From assembly GCF_042682685.1 (NCBI RefSeq), contig NZ_JBHUHX010000052.1, positions 207,308 through 271,307 of the forward strand: a stretch of 64,000 nt of DNA, given 5' to 3'. The notes under the pieces are model-generated. The model had not been told where the DNA came from. It saw only the letters and a list, made by a program, of their open reading frames with translations, and did no database searches. Position numbers and translations under genes: made by a program. The stretch comes from Imhoffiella fuscus (GTDB taxonomy: Bacteria > Pseudomonadota > Gammaproteobacteria > Chromatiales > Chromatiaceae). Each line of letters starts with the position of its first letter. The stretch's first letter is position 1. Below, piece after piece: positions 16,934 through 29,400 of the stretch.

Positions 16934-16959
16934 GTAGGTGCGAATTCATTCGCACCTAC
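16934..16959. repeat. Perfect palindromic repeat GTAGGTGCGAAT
   Basis: GTAGGTGCGAAT (16934-16945) is exactly inverted at 16948-16959 with a two-base gap. It lies between convergent queF and aceK, seven bases from the aceK stop. A shortened copy is at 6477-6498. This is a dispersed repeat that may also stop transcription from both sides. Confidence 0.65.
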
Positions 16960-16965
16960 ACCGTC

Positions 16966-18732
16966 TCACCCCGCACCAACCATCTCCATCGACTTCGGAC
17001 AGTCCGTCCGCTCCTCGCGGAACCTGAGTTCCGCCGGATAGGGAAAGACATCCTCCAGATGACCGGCACGGATGTGCTCCTGGCGCTCGCGCCACCAGGC
17101 CGGATCGAGCAGTTCGCTGTGCAGCTCAAGGAAGACCTTGCGAATACGCGGGTCCGTGAGCAGAAAGGTCTCGAACTCCTCCGGAAAGACGTCGTTCGGT
17201 CCCGGCGTGTACCAGGGTTCGTCGCTCATTTCCATCTCCGGATAGGGCGCCTCCGGGATATCGCGGAAGTTGCACTCGGTCAGATAGCAGAGCTCGTCGT
17301 AGTCGTAGAAGACGACACGACCGCGACGGGTCACGCCGAAGTTCTTGAACAGAAAATCGCCCGGGAAGATATTGGCTGCGGCGAGCTGCTTGATGGCATC
17401 CCCGTATTCGCGGATGGCGTGACGAACGTCCTCGTCGTCGGCACCGTGCAGATAGAGGTTGAGCGGCGACATGCGCCGTTCGATGTAAAGATGCTTGATG
17501 ATGAGCTGATCGCCGATCAGCTCGATACTTCCGGCACACTCGCTCTCCAGCAGGTCGCGCAGATCGGGCGAGAAGCGCTCGAGCGGAAAGGCGACGTGCG
17601 AGTACTCCCAGGAGTCGGCCATGCGCCCGACGCGGTCGTGCATCTTCACCAACTGATACTTCTCCTTCACGCCCTCCGGAGTCATGTCCTTGGGCGGCGG
17701 GAAGCGGTCCTTGATCACCTTGAAGACGAAGGGAAACGAAGGCTGGGTGAAGACGCACATCACCATGCCGCGGATGCCGGGCGCCACCACGAAATCGTCG
17801 GACGAATAGCGCAGGTGCTTGAGGAAGTCGCGATAGAACTCGGCCTTGCCGAACTTCTGCAGACCGATGGCGGTATAGAGCTCGGCCTTGCCCTTGCGCG
17901 GCATCAGGGGGCGCAGGAAGTCCACGACGGCCGCCGGCGCCTCGGTGTCGACCATGAAATAGGCGCGCGAGAAGCTGAAGACGTCCGAGATCTCATCCGA
18001 CCCGGTGAGTAGGCTGTCGATATAGAGCCCGTTGCGCTCATCGTTGAGGATGGGAATGGCGAACGGGAGCTGGTCGGCGCCATTGATGGCCTTGCCGATG
18101 ATGTAGGCGCCCTTGTTGCGGTAGAAGGGCGAACAGAGCACCGCAAGCTGGAAATTCTGATGGATGGCGCGATTGGTCGGGAAGCGCGTGCGGATGGCGA
18201 GCAGCAGACAGCGGATGTCGCATCTCAGATCGCGGAAGGGTCGCTTGAAGCCCATGTCGCGCAGGATGCGGAAGATGACCCGGGTGAATCCGTCGCGCGC
18301 CGGATAATAGGGCCGAAAGATGGGGACCTGGGCCTCCAGATGCTCGGTCGAGATCAGGGGCCAGACGAAGATATAGCTGTTGTTGTAATAGTGCCGGTCG
18401 AACAGACGACAGAAGACCGAGTTGTAGAAGGTCTCGGCCAGCTCGGGCTGATTGAGCTGGGGCAGCAGACGCAGATACTCGACCTTGATCCGGCGCCACA
18501 GGATGTCGCCCGGATCGCGCAGATGAAACTCGCGCCGCAGCAGGGCCACCGTCTCGCCGACCCGCGTGTCGTAGAAGCCGATGCGCTCGCGCGCTGCACG
18601 CTGAACCGCCGGCCAGTCGGCGACCTCGAACCGGGCCTGCGCGCCTTCGCTGATTTCTCGAAACAATCGATAGTGACGCTCAAATCCTTCGAGGATGGCC
18701 TCGGCGATGAGCTTGGCTTCGGTCCAGGCCAT
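16966..18732 (-). CDS. aceK: Isocitrate dehydrogenase kinase/phosphatase
   Basis: A 588-residue bifunctional protein that phosphorylates and dephosphorylates isocitrate dehydrogenase to divide carbon between the TCA cycle and glyoxylate shunt. Length matches E. coli AceK (578). The N-terminal regulatory part (1-310) starts AILEGFERHYRLF. The kinase-like part has GIRGMVMCVFTQPSFPFVFK (ATP loop and Lys), the segment NIFPGDFLFKNFGV and VVFYDYDELCYLTECNF, the metal-binding Asp region. AAGGAGA precedes the ATG. It sits 31 bases downstream of rraA on the same strand. Confidence 0.97.
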   Translation of the reverse strand: MAWTEAKLIAEAILEGFERHYRLFREISEGAQARFEVADWPAVQRAARERIGFYDTRVGETVALLRREFHLRDPGDILWRRIKVEYLRLLPQLNQPELAETFYNSVFCRLFDRHYYNNSYIFVWPLISTEHLEAQVPIFRPYYPARDGFTRVIFRILRDMGFKRPFRDLRCDIRCLLLAIRTRFPTNRAIHQNFQLAVLCSPFYRNKGAYIIGKAINGADQLPFAIPILNDERNGLYIDSLLTGSDEISDVFSFSRAYFMVDTEAPAAVVDFLRPLMPRKGKAELYTAIGLQKFGKAEFYRDFLKHLRYSSDDFVVAPGIRGMVMCVFTQPSFPFVFKVIKDRFPPPKDMTPEGVKEKYQLVKMHDRVGRMADSWEYSHVAFPLERFSPDLRDLLESECAGSIELIGDQLIIKHLYIERRMSPLNLYLHGADDEDVRHAIREYGDAIKQLAAANIFPGDFLFKNFGVTRRGRVVFYDYDELCYLTECNFRDIPEAPYPEMEMSDEPWYTPGPNDVFPEEFETFLLTDPRIRKVFLELHSELLDPAWWRERQEHIRAGHLEDVFPYPAELRFREERTDCPKSMEMVGAG

Positions 18733-18763
18733 GTCTCTCCTTCAACGCTCGAATGGGGTGACG

Positions 18764-19246
18764 TCAGTCGAGCAGCGGTTGTTCGGCGACCAGGATACCG
18801 TCTTCGTCGCAATAGACCTGATCGCCCGGCGCGAAACGCACACCGGCGAAGGTCACCGGGATGTCGCGCTGACCCTCGCCTCGACGCTGACTCTTGCGCG
18901 GATTGGTGGCGAGCGCCTTGACGCCGAGCGGCATGCCGGCGATCTCAGCGCTGTCGCGCACGCAGCCGAAGAGGATGACACCCGCCCAACCCTGCTCCAC
19001 GGCGCTGGCGGCGATGAGGTCGCCGAGCATCGCACAGCGCAGCGATCCGCCGGCATCCACGACCAGAACCCGACCCTCGCCGGGCTCGGCCAGGGTCGAT
19101 TTAACGAACGAATTGTCCTCGAAGCATTTGACCGTGACGATCGGGCCGCAGAAGCGGACCCGGCCGCCGAAATCGCGAAAAATGGGTTCGCAGACACGGA
19201 GCGACTCGCCGTGGCTGTCGTAGAGATCGGCCGTCTTGAAGTCCAT
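18764..19246 (-). CDS. rraA: RraA family protein (RNase E inhibitor or aldolase relative)
   Basis: A 160-residue protein matching RraA in length. Motifs are the opening TADLYDSHGE, FRDFGGRVRFCGPIVTVKC, VLVVDAGGSLRCAMLGDL and GVILFGCVRDSAEI. E. coli RraA binds RNase E and lowers its activity. The wider family includes HMG/CHA aldolases using the GD-x20-R-D metal site, and GDL...RD is present, so weak aldolase activity cannot be excluded. The start at 19246 follows GCGAGGG. It lies between aceK and aceA on the same strand, with a repeat element separating it from aceA. Confidence 0.88.
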   Translation of the reverse strand: MDFKTADLYDSHGESLRVCEPIFRDFGGRVRFCGPIVTVKCFEDNSFVKSTLAEPGEGRVLVVDAGGSLRCAMLGDLIAASAVEQGWAGVILFGCVRDSAEIAGMPLGVKALATNPRKSQRRGEGQRDIPVTFAGVRFAPGDQVYCDEDGILVAEQPLLD

Positions 19247-19283
19247 CGCACCCTCGCTGACTCTCACTGATTCCAACTCCGGG

Positions 19284-19472
19284 TAGGGCGCAATAGGCCG
19301 CCGTCCATTGACGGCGGCATCACTCGACCACCGGTGACGTGCTTCATGATCTGCGCCGCCCGAACGTTTGAGGCGACCGTATTGCGCCGGATGCGGGACG
19401 GCGGTGAGTTCGATCGAAACCTCACCGCCCTCCCCATCATGCGGCGCAATACGCTGTCGCTATTGCGCCCTA
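19284..19472. repeat. Composite palindromic repeat element with 13-bp inverted ends
   Basis: TAGGGCGCAATAG (19284-19296) is perfectly inverted as CTATTGCGCCCTA (19460-19472). Inside are GCCGCCGTC/GACGGCGGC (19297-19318), an 11-base pair GTATTGCGCCG (19379-19389) with CGGCGCAATAC (19442-19452), and a nested stem GGCGGTGAG (19400-19408) with CTCACCGCC (19421-19429). The TATTGCGCC core occurs four times in opposed orientations, like a pair of REP units. It has no coding frame of note and separates aceA from rraA. Confidence 0.7.
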
Positions 19473-19479
19473 CTCTGGG

Positions 19480-20784
19480 TCAGAACTGCTCTTCCTCGGT
19501 CGAGCCGGTCAGCGCGGTGACGGAGGAGGCGCCACCCTGAATCACGGTGGTGATGTCGTCGAAGTAGCCGGCGCCCACCTCTTGCTGGTGCGAAACGAAG
19601 GTGTAGCCTTTCTCGCGCGCGGCGAACTCTGGACCCTGCACCTTCTCGACATAGTGACGCATGCCCTCGCCACGGGCGTAGTCGTAGGCGAGATCGAACA
19701 TGTTGAACCACATGTTATGGATGCCGGCCAAGGTGATGAACTGATACTTGTAACCCATGTCGGCCAGCTCGTCCTGGAAGCGGGCGATGGTGGCATCGTC
19801 CAGATTCTTCTTCCAGTTGAAGGACGGGGAGCAGTTGTAGGCCAACAGCTTGTTGGGGTTCTTTTCGAGCACCGCCTGGGCGAACTCGCGGGCGAAACCG
19901 AGGTCCGGGGTGCCGGTCTCGCACCAGACCAGATCGGCATAGGGGGCGTAGGCGACACCACGACTGATGGCCTGCTCCAGGCCGTTCTTGACACGGTAGA
20001 AGCCCTCATCGGAGCGGGTACCGATCACGAAGGGACGGTCGTTGTCGTCCACATCGCTGGTCAACAGGGTCGCGGCCTCGGCATCGGTCCGCGCCAGCAG
20101 CAGGGTCGGCACGCCCATGACATCGGACGCCAGACGCGCCGCGATCAGCTTCTGAACCGCCTCGCGGGTCGGCACCAGCACCTTGCCGCCCATGTGTCCG
20201 CACTTCTTGACGGCGGCGAGCTGGTCTTCGAAATGAACGCCGGCCGCGCCGGCCGCGATCATGTTCTTCATCAGCTCGAAGGCGTTGAGCACACCGCCGA
20301 AACCGGCCTCGGCATCCGCCACGATCGGCAGGAAATAGTCGACGAAGCCGTCCTCGCCGGGCTCGATCCCCTTGGCCCACTGGATCTCGTCGGCGCGCTT
20401 GAAGCTGTTGTTGATACGCCGCACCATGGTGGGCACCGAGTCGTAGGCGTAGAGCGACTGGTCCGGATACATGGTTTCCGAGGTGTTACCATCGGCGGCC
20501 ACCTGCCAACCGGAAAGGTAGATGGCCTCGATACCGGCCTTGGCTTGCTGCATCGCCTGACCGCCAGTGATGGCGCCCATACAGTTGACGTAGCCCTTCT
20601 TGGCCCCGCCGTGGATCAATGTCCAGAGTTTCTCGGCGCCGCGCTTGGCGTAGGTGTGTTCCGGCTGAACCGATCCGCGCAGACGCACGACGTCCGCAGC
20701 GGAATAGCCGCGAGTCACGTCAGTCCAACGAGGATTCTCTGCCCAGTCCTGCTCGATAGCGTTGATCTGATCTTGGCGGGTCAT
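19480..20784 (-). CDS. aceA: Isocitrate lyase
   Basis: A 434-residue enzyme splitting isocitrate to succinate and glyoxylate, the first step of the glyoxylate shunt. The catalytic loop KKCGHMGGK is at 193-201 with the nucleophile C195, the same number as in E. coli. Other motifs are ADAEAGFGG (metal/substrate) and YNCSPSFNWKKNLDD near residue 340. The ATG at 20784 has AAGGAG upstream; an earlier in-frame ATG adds 15 residues without support. Malate synthase (aceB) is not in the window. A palindrome about 110 bases upstream may be an operator. Confidence 0.98.
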   Translation of the reverse strand: MTRQDQINAIEQDWAENPRWTDVTRGYSAADVVRLRGSVQPEHTYAKRGAEKLWTLIHGGAKKGYVNCMGAITGGQAMQQAKAGIEAIYLSGWQVAADGNTSETMYPDQSLYAYDSVPTMVRRINNSFKRADEIQWAKGIEPGEDGFVDYFLPIVADAEAGFGGVLNAFELMKNMIAAGAAGVHFEDQLAAVKKCGHMGGKVLVPTREAVQKLIAARLASDVMGVPTLLLARTDAEAATLLTSDVDDNDRPFVIGTRSDEGFYRVKNGLEQAISRGVAYAPYADLVWCETGTPDLGFAREFAQAVLEKNPNKLLAYNCSPSFNWKKNLDDATIARFQDELADMGYKYQFITLAGIHNMWFNMFDLAYDYARGEGMRHYVEKVQGPEFAAREKGYTFVSHQQEVGAGYFDDITTVIQGGASSVTALTGSTEEEQF

Positions 20785-20891
20785 CTGCAATGCTCCTTGG
20801 ATAGTCGTTGTGGGCCGCTCGATACACACTTTCAGATCTCCTAGACGCGAGTCTCAGTGGTGATATCCGAAAGCAAAGCGACCTTTTGTTT

Positions 20892-20908
20892 GACCAACAT
20901 ACTTGGTC
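20892..20908. promoter_or_regulatory. Candidate operator upstream of aceA
   Basis: GACCAA (20892-20897) is perfectly inverted as TTGGTC (20903-20908) with a 5-base centre. It lies in the AT-rich 282-base divergent region between aceA and pdxH, 108 bases ahead of the aceA ATG. The symmetric half-sites suggest a dimeric repressor or activator. The regulator is not identifiable from sequence. Confidence 0.4.
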
Positions 20909-21066
20909 TTAGACTAAAAACCTACCGGGACGTTTAGCATTTGACGAGTCAATTATCCTAATTTCTTTTATTGGAATTGATAATTTTCAATGAACCCTTA
21001 TAAGACACATGGTCTTCACCAAATCCCAAAAGCACGCGCATTCGCACACAGCCGTCAGGAGCGCGC

Positions 21067-21711
21067 ATGAACGCCAACCCGGAGACCCTGCGACGCGAAC
21101 TGATGGCGCACGGCCTATCCCACTCAGAGCTCGACGCCGACCCGATCCGCCAGTTCCAGAGCTGGTACGAACTCGCCATCGGCACGGATCTGCCCGAACC
21201 CAACGCGATGAGCCTCTGCACCGTCGGCCCCGGCGAACAACCCTCGGTGCGCACCGTTCTGCTCAAGCTCTACGACGCGCGCGGCTTCGTGTTCTTCACC
21301 AACTACGAGAGCCGCAAGTCGCGCGAAATCGGACAGAACCCCAAGGTCGCCCTGCTCTTCCCCTGGGTCGCACTCGCCCGTCAGGTTCATATCACCGGAC
21401 GCGCCGAACGCATCTCCAGCGCAGAGTCGCTCGCCTATTTCGTCACCCGTGCGCGCGGCAGCCAGATCGGGGCCTGGTCCTCGCCACAAAGCCAGGTGAT
21501 CACATCGCGCTCCTTCCTCGAATCAAAGGTCGCCGAGATCACGCGCAAATTCTCCCAAGGAGAGGTACCGCTTCCGGATTTCTGGGGTGGATACCGGGTG
21601 GTCCCCGAGTCGATCGAGTTCTGGCAGGGACGCGACAGCCGACTGCACGACCGCTTCGTCTATCGTCGATCAGATGAGGGAGATTGGAGGATCGAACGTC
21701 TGGCGCCTTGA
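21067..21711 (+). CDS. pdxH: Pyridoxamine 5'-phosphate oxidase
   Basis: A 214-residue FMN enzyme making pyridoxal 5'-phosphate. Motifs are the early DPIRQFQSWYELA, PSVRTVLLKLYDARGFVFFTNYESRKSREI cut in pieces (RTVLLK and NYESRKS bind FMN and phosphate), RQVHITGRAER, and the C-terminal EFWQGRDSRLHDRFVY. Length equals E. coli PdxH (218). AGGAG precedes the ATG. It is divergent from aceA and followed by a hairpin and a REP-like element. Confidence 0.97.
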   Translation: MNANPETLRRELMAHGLSHSELDADPIRQFQSWYELAIGTDLPEPNAMSLCTVGPGEQPSVRTVLLKLYDARGFVFFTNYESRKSREIGQNPKVALLFPWVALARQVHITGRAERISSAESLAYFVTRARGSQIGAWSSPQSQVITSRSFLESKVAEITRKFSQGEVPLPDFWGGYRVVPESIEFWQGRDSRLHDRFVYRRSDEGDWRIERLAP

Positions 21712-21741
21712 GCCGGTTGGGGTTCGCCCAGTCTCTCGACA

Positions 21742-21758
21742 CGACACTCCCAGTGTCG
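21742..21758 (+). terminator. Hairpin after pdxH
   Basis: CGACACT (21742-21748) and AGTGTCG (21752-21758) pair over a CCC loop, 30 bases after the pdxH stop. No T-run follows, so its strength is uncertain. Confidence 0.4.
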
Positions 21759-21763
21759 AATTC

Positions 21764-21797
21764 GTAGCCCGGATGAAGCGAGCGCGGAATCCGGGAG
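21764..21797. repeat. REP-like repeat, GTAGCCCGGATG type
   Basis: GTAGCCCGGATGAAGCGAGC continues to an inverted ATCCGGG (21789-21795) against CCCGGAT (21768-21774). This is a REP form seen widely in proteobacterial genomes. It lies between the convergent pdxH and REC-GGDEF genes and shares its opening with the element at 5442. Confidence 0.6.
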
Positions 21798-21857
21798 CGG
21801 GGTCCATCGAGACGCCGAACATGGACGCCACGCGCCACTCAACGCCAGGCCCAACGG

Positions 21858-22761
21858 CTACCCCAAAAATCCTCTTTCGATCCGATGCCGCCCGGCGTGC
21901 TTGGCGGCATAGAGCGCCCGGTCGGCCGCCTCGACGAGATCGCGCGGACTCGGATGGATGTCCGTCCCCGCCGTCACCACACCCATGCTGAGCGTCACCC
22001 AGTCGGCCACGCCGCTGGCGACGTGGGGAATGGCCAAGGCATCCACAACCCGACTCAGCTCCTCGGCGAGATGCCAAACCTGTTCCTCGTCCGTATAGGG
22101 CAACAGGACCATGAACTCCTCGCCGCCGTAACGGGCGATGAAATCCCCGGAGCGCTGCAGCATCCCCGAAAGTGTCGTGGCGAGGCGCCGCAGACAGTCG
22201 TCGCCCGCGCCGTGACCATAGGTGTCATTGAACTGCTTGAAATGATCCACGTCGAGATAGATGAGCGAGAGCGGACGCCCCGAGCGCTGCGCACGGTTCA
22301 GCTCGCTCTCCAGCATCTGATCGAAGCGGCGCCGGTTGCCGACCTCGGTCAGCGCGTCGACGAAGGCGTAGGACTCCAGCAGCTCGTACTTGTGCTTCAG
22401 GTCCAGATGCAGCTTCACCCGCGCCTTGACCATGGGCGGATGGAAGGGCTTGGTGATGTAGTCGACCGCCCCGGCGGCGAATCCCCGCGTGGAGTCCATC
22501 ACCTCGGAGACGGCGGTGACGAACACCACGGGGATCGACCGGGTCGCCTCGCTTTTCTTCAGGAGGGCGCACAACTCGTAGCCGTCCATCTCGGGCATGA
22601 GGATGTCGAGCAGGATGATGTCCGGCGGACTCTCGGCATGGGCGAGCTTGAGCGCGCGCTCCGGCTTGGTAGCGGCGCTGACGCGAAACTCATCGCGAAA
22701 GACCTCCATCAAGAGATCGATATTCTCCTTGGTGTCGTCGACGATGAGAATCCTGGGTCGG

Positions 22762-22778
<17 letters not shown>
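21858..22778 (-). CDS. Response regulator diguanylate cyclase (REC-GGDEF)
   Basis: A 306-residue cytoplasmic protein. The receiver domain (about 8-125) has the acidic pair VDD, the phosphoacceptor in LLDILMPEMDGYE and the Lys in ITKPFHP. The GGDEF domain (about 140-306) has YGGEEF and an inhibitory-site RxxD (RSGD) exactly five residues before it, so it should make cyclic-di-GMP and be product-inhibited. The plan is that of PleD/WspR-like cyclases. The start is TTG at 22778, with GAGGAG seven bases upstream inside the hybrid kinase gene; the two overlap by 17 bases. This makes it the likely output of that kinase. Confidence 0.93.
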
Positions 22779-26247
<3,469 letters not shown>

Positions 26248-26423
26248 GAAACTCAAGATAAGCCATCGAGCAACGACAAAAGCACAGAATACACCCAATC
26301 CCTCACCCAGTGCCTGGCGGCCAAACCGCTATCGGGTGGAGAATACACTGGGCGGTATCGCTTCTCGCCTGCGCATGCCAGAGAGATGAGGCGAGACAAC
26401 CCATACCAGCCCCACATCAGCCG

Positions 26424-29400
26424 ATGAGCCCGTGCCAACACCCGGAGTCTGTCCTGCTCGCTGCGGCAGATTTCGTCTCGGCCAAGGTCAGCGATTCCTT
26501 CGTCGCGGATCTGGTCGCGCATGCCGCGCGCACCCTTGGACTGGACCACGTGCATATCGCTTGTCTCGACGCCAGCGGTGAACGGATCGAGGTCCGCGCC
26601 GCCTGGCACGATGGCGAGCCGGTCGACGCCTGGACCTACGACATCGCGGATTCGGCCGGCGGCGCGGTGCTGCGCCAAGGTCGCCATCAGATCGAATCCG
26701 GGGCGCGAACCGCTCACCCTCGCGACCGCGACCTTCAGCGGCTGGCGGCCGAAGGCTACATCGGCGCGGCCATCCCCGGGACCCACGGACGCGCCGCCGG
26801 CCTGATCGCCGGCATCAGCCATGCACCGCTGATCCGCTCCGATCCAGCACTGTCGGCACTGCGGATCCTCGCGGCCCATGCAGGGAACGTCTTCGCCGTC
26901 TCCGCCGCTCACGAACGACTGCGCCAGAAACAGGAGACGCTCCGGCACACGCTCGACCGGGCCGAGCGTCAGATCCGCGAGAGCGAGCTCCATTTCCGCC
27001 TGCTGGCCGATTCGGGCCAGGCCCTCGTGTGGACGAACGGAACCGACAAAGGCTGCGACTACGTCAATAAGGTCTGGCTCGATTTCACCGGACGCACGCT
27101 CGAACAGGAATACGGCGACGGCTGGGCCGAGAGCATCCATCCGGATGACCGGCAACGCTGTATGGATATCTACCTGACCGCCTTCGATCGGCGCGAACGT
27201 TTCAGCATGCAATACCGGCTGCGCCGTCACGACGGCGAGTACCGCTGGATCCAGGACGACGGCTGTCCGCGCTATGACGAACATGGCGCGTTCATCGGCT
27301 ACATCGGCCATTGCCTGGACATCACGGCGGCACGTCAGAGCCAGGAGGCGCTGGTCCGCAAGGAGCGCTACCAGCAGGCCCTGCTCGACAACTTCCCGTT
27401 CGCGGTCTGGCTGAAGGACACCGAGCGCCGCTTCCTCGCGGTGAATCAGGCGTTCGCCGACGCGGTCGGCGCCACGAGCACGGACGCGCTGATCGGAAGG
27501 ACCGAGGATGAGACGGTCATCTGGCCGACGGGAACCTCGGATCAGCCCATCAGCGATCGCGAGGTGATGGACAGACGGCACAAGCTCCATGCCGAACATG
27601 AGATCCTCGGCTCAAACGGCCCGGCCTGGATGGAGATCTACAAGGCCCCCGTGGCCGACGCCAACGGCGACCTGCTCGGCACCGTCGGCTTTGCGCGCGA
27701 TATCAGCGACCGCAAGCAAGCCGAGCAGGCGGTGGTCAAGCAACGTGAGCGCATGAGGCTCATTCTAGACAACGCGCCGGTCGGCATCTGGCTACAACGC
27801 CCGTCCGGTCGCATGGAGTTCGTCAACCGCACCTTCTGCGAGGCGATCGGGATTCCGGAGGAGACATTCCTCGCGCGGGCTCATTACAGCGAGCTCATAC
27901 CCAAGGAATTCATCAAGCAGTGCCAAGAGTCGGACGCGCGCGCGATGGCCGAGCCAGGCACCGTCGTCACCCATGAGCGCCAGCGCTTTGCGGACGGCGA
28001 GATCCACGACCTGCGCGTGTTCAAGATCGCCAAACGCGACGAACAGGGCGAACCCGAGGCGCTGGTCGGCATCTGTCTGGACATCACCGACGAGTTGCGC
28101 AACGAGCAGGCGCTGCGCAAGAGCGAGGCCAAGTTCCACACCATGCTGGACTGGAGCCACGACTGGGAATATTGGATCCTGCCCGACGGGCACTTCTGTT
28201 ACATGACGCCCTCCGCCGAACGCCTCACCGGGTATCCGGTCGAGGCGTTCGAGAAGGATCCTGGACTGCTCGACGCCATCATCCATCCCGAGGACCGCGC
28301 CGCCTGGGATCGCCACATCCAGCAAGCGCTGGCGACGACAGCGGACACGCAGATCTGCGAGCTGGAATTCCGCGTCCAGAGAAAGGGCGGCGGTTATTTC
28401 TGGGCCACCCACCGCTGCCGCCCAGTCCGAGATGCCGCCGGAAACGACCATGGCCGGCGCGTTACCGTGCGCGACATCAGCGCGCGCAAGGAGGCCGAGG
28501 AGCAGATCCGCAACCTCGCCTATTTCGATTTCCTGACCGGACTGCCCAACCGACGCCTGCTGCTCGACCGGCTCGGACACGCGCTCATCGCCAGTCGCCG
28601 CAGCCGTCATTACGGCGCCTTGCTGATGATCGATCTCGACCACTTCAAGACGCTCAACGATACCCAGGGACACGATGAGGGGGACCGTTTGCTGGTCGAG
28701 GTCGCGCACCGGATTCGGCAGACCTTGCGCGCGGAAGACACGGCCTCGCGTCTGGGCGGCGACGAATACGTGCTACTGCTGGAGGGACTGGGCAAGGAGG
28801 AGGAATCGGCCGCCAACAGGGCGGAAGAGATCGCGGAAAAGATCCGCCACAGACTCAATGCCCCCTATACCATCAGCGGGGACGATCAGACGTATTACTG
28901 CTCGTGCAGCATCGGACTGACCCTCTTCAGCGGCGAGGAAGGGCACACGGTCGAGGTGCTGCTCAAACAGGCCGACGTCGCGCTCTACCAGGCCAAGGAC
29001 GCCGGGCGCAACACCACCCGCTTTTTCAGCCCGGCGATGCAGATGGCCATCGAGTCGCGAATGGCGCTGGAGGCGGCGTTGCGTCAGGCACTGCCGCGCG
29101 ACGAACTGCGACTCCACTACCAGCCTCAGTTCGATCAGAACGGCCGCTGCATCGGGGCCGAAGCACTCCTGCGGTGGCAGCGACCGGATCTGGGACTGAT
29201 CTCTCCGATACAGTTCATCCCGCTGGCCGAGGAGACCGGCCTGATCCTTCCGATCGGACGTTGGGTGGTCGACACCGCCGGCGCGCAACTCAAGGCGTGG
29301 GAGGCACAGCCGGCGACCCGCTCGCTGCAACTCGCGATCAACGTCAGCGCCCGCCAGTTCCACCAGCCCGATTTCGTGGCCCAGGTCAGGGACAGTCTCG

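Noticed and set aside
20892..20908. FadR or PdhR site upstream of aceA
   Set aside because: FadR sites have TGGT on the left and ACCA on the right with a short gap. Here the arms are in the opposite order (GACCAA...TTGGTC), so the regulator is left unnamed.
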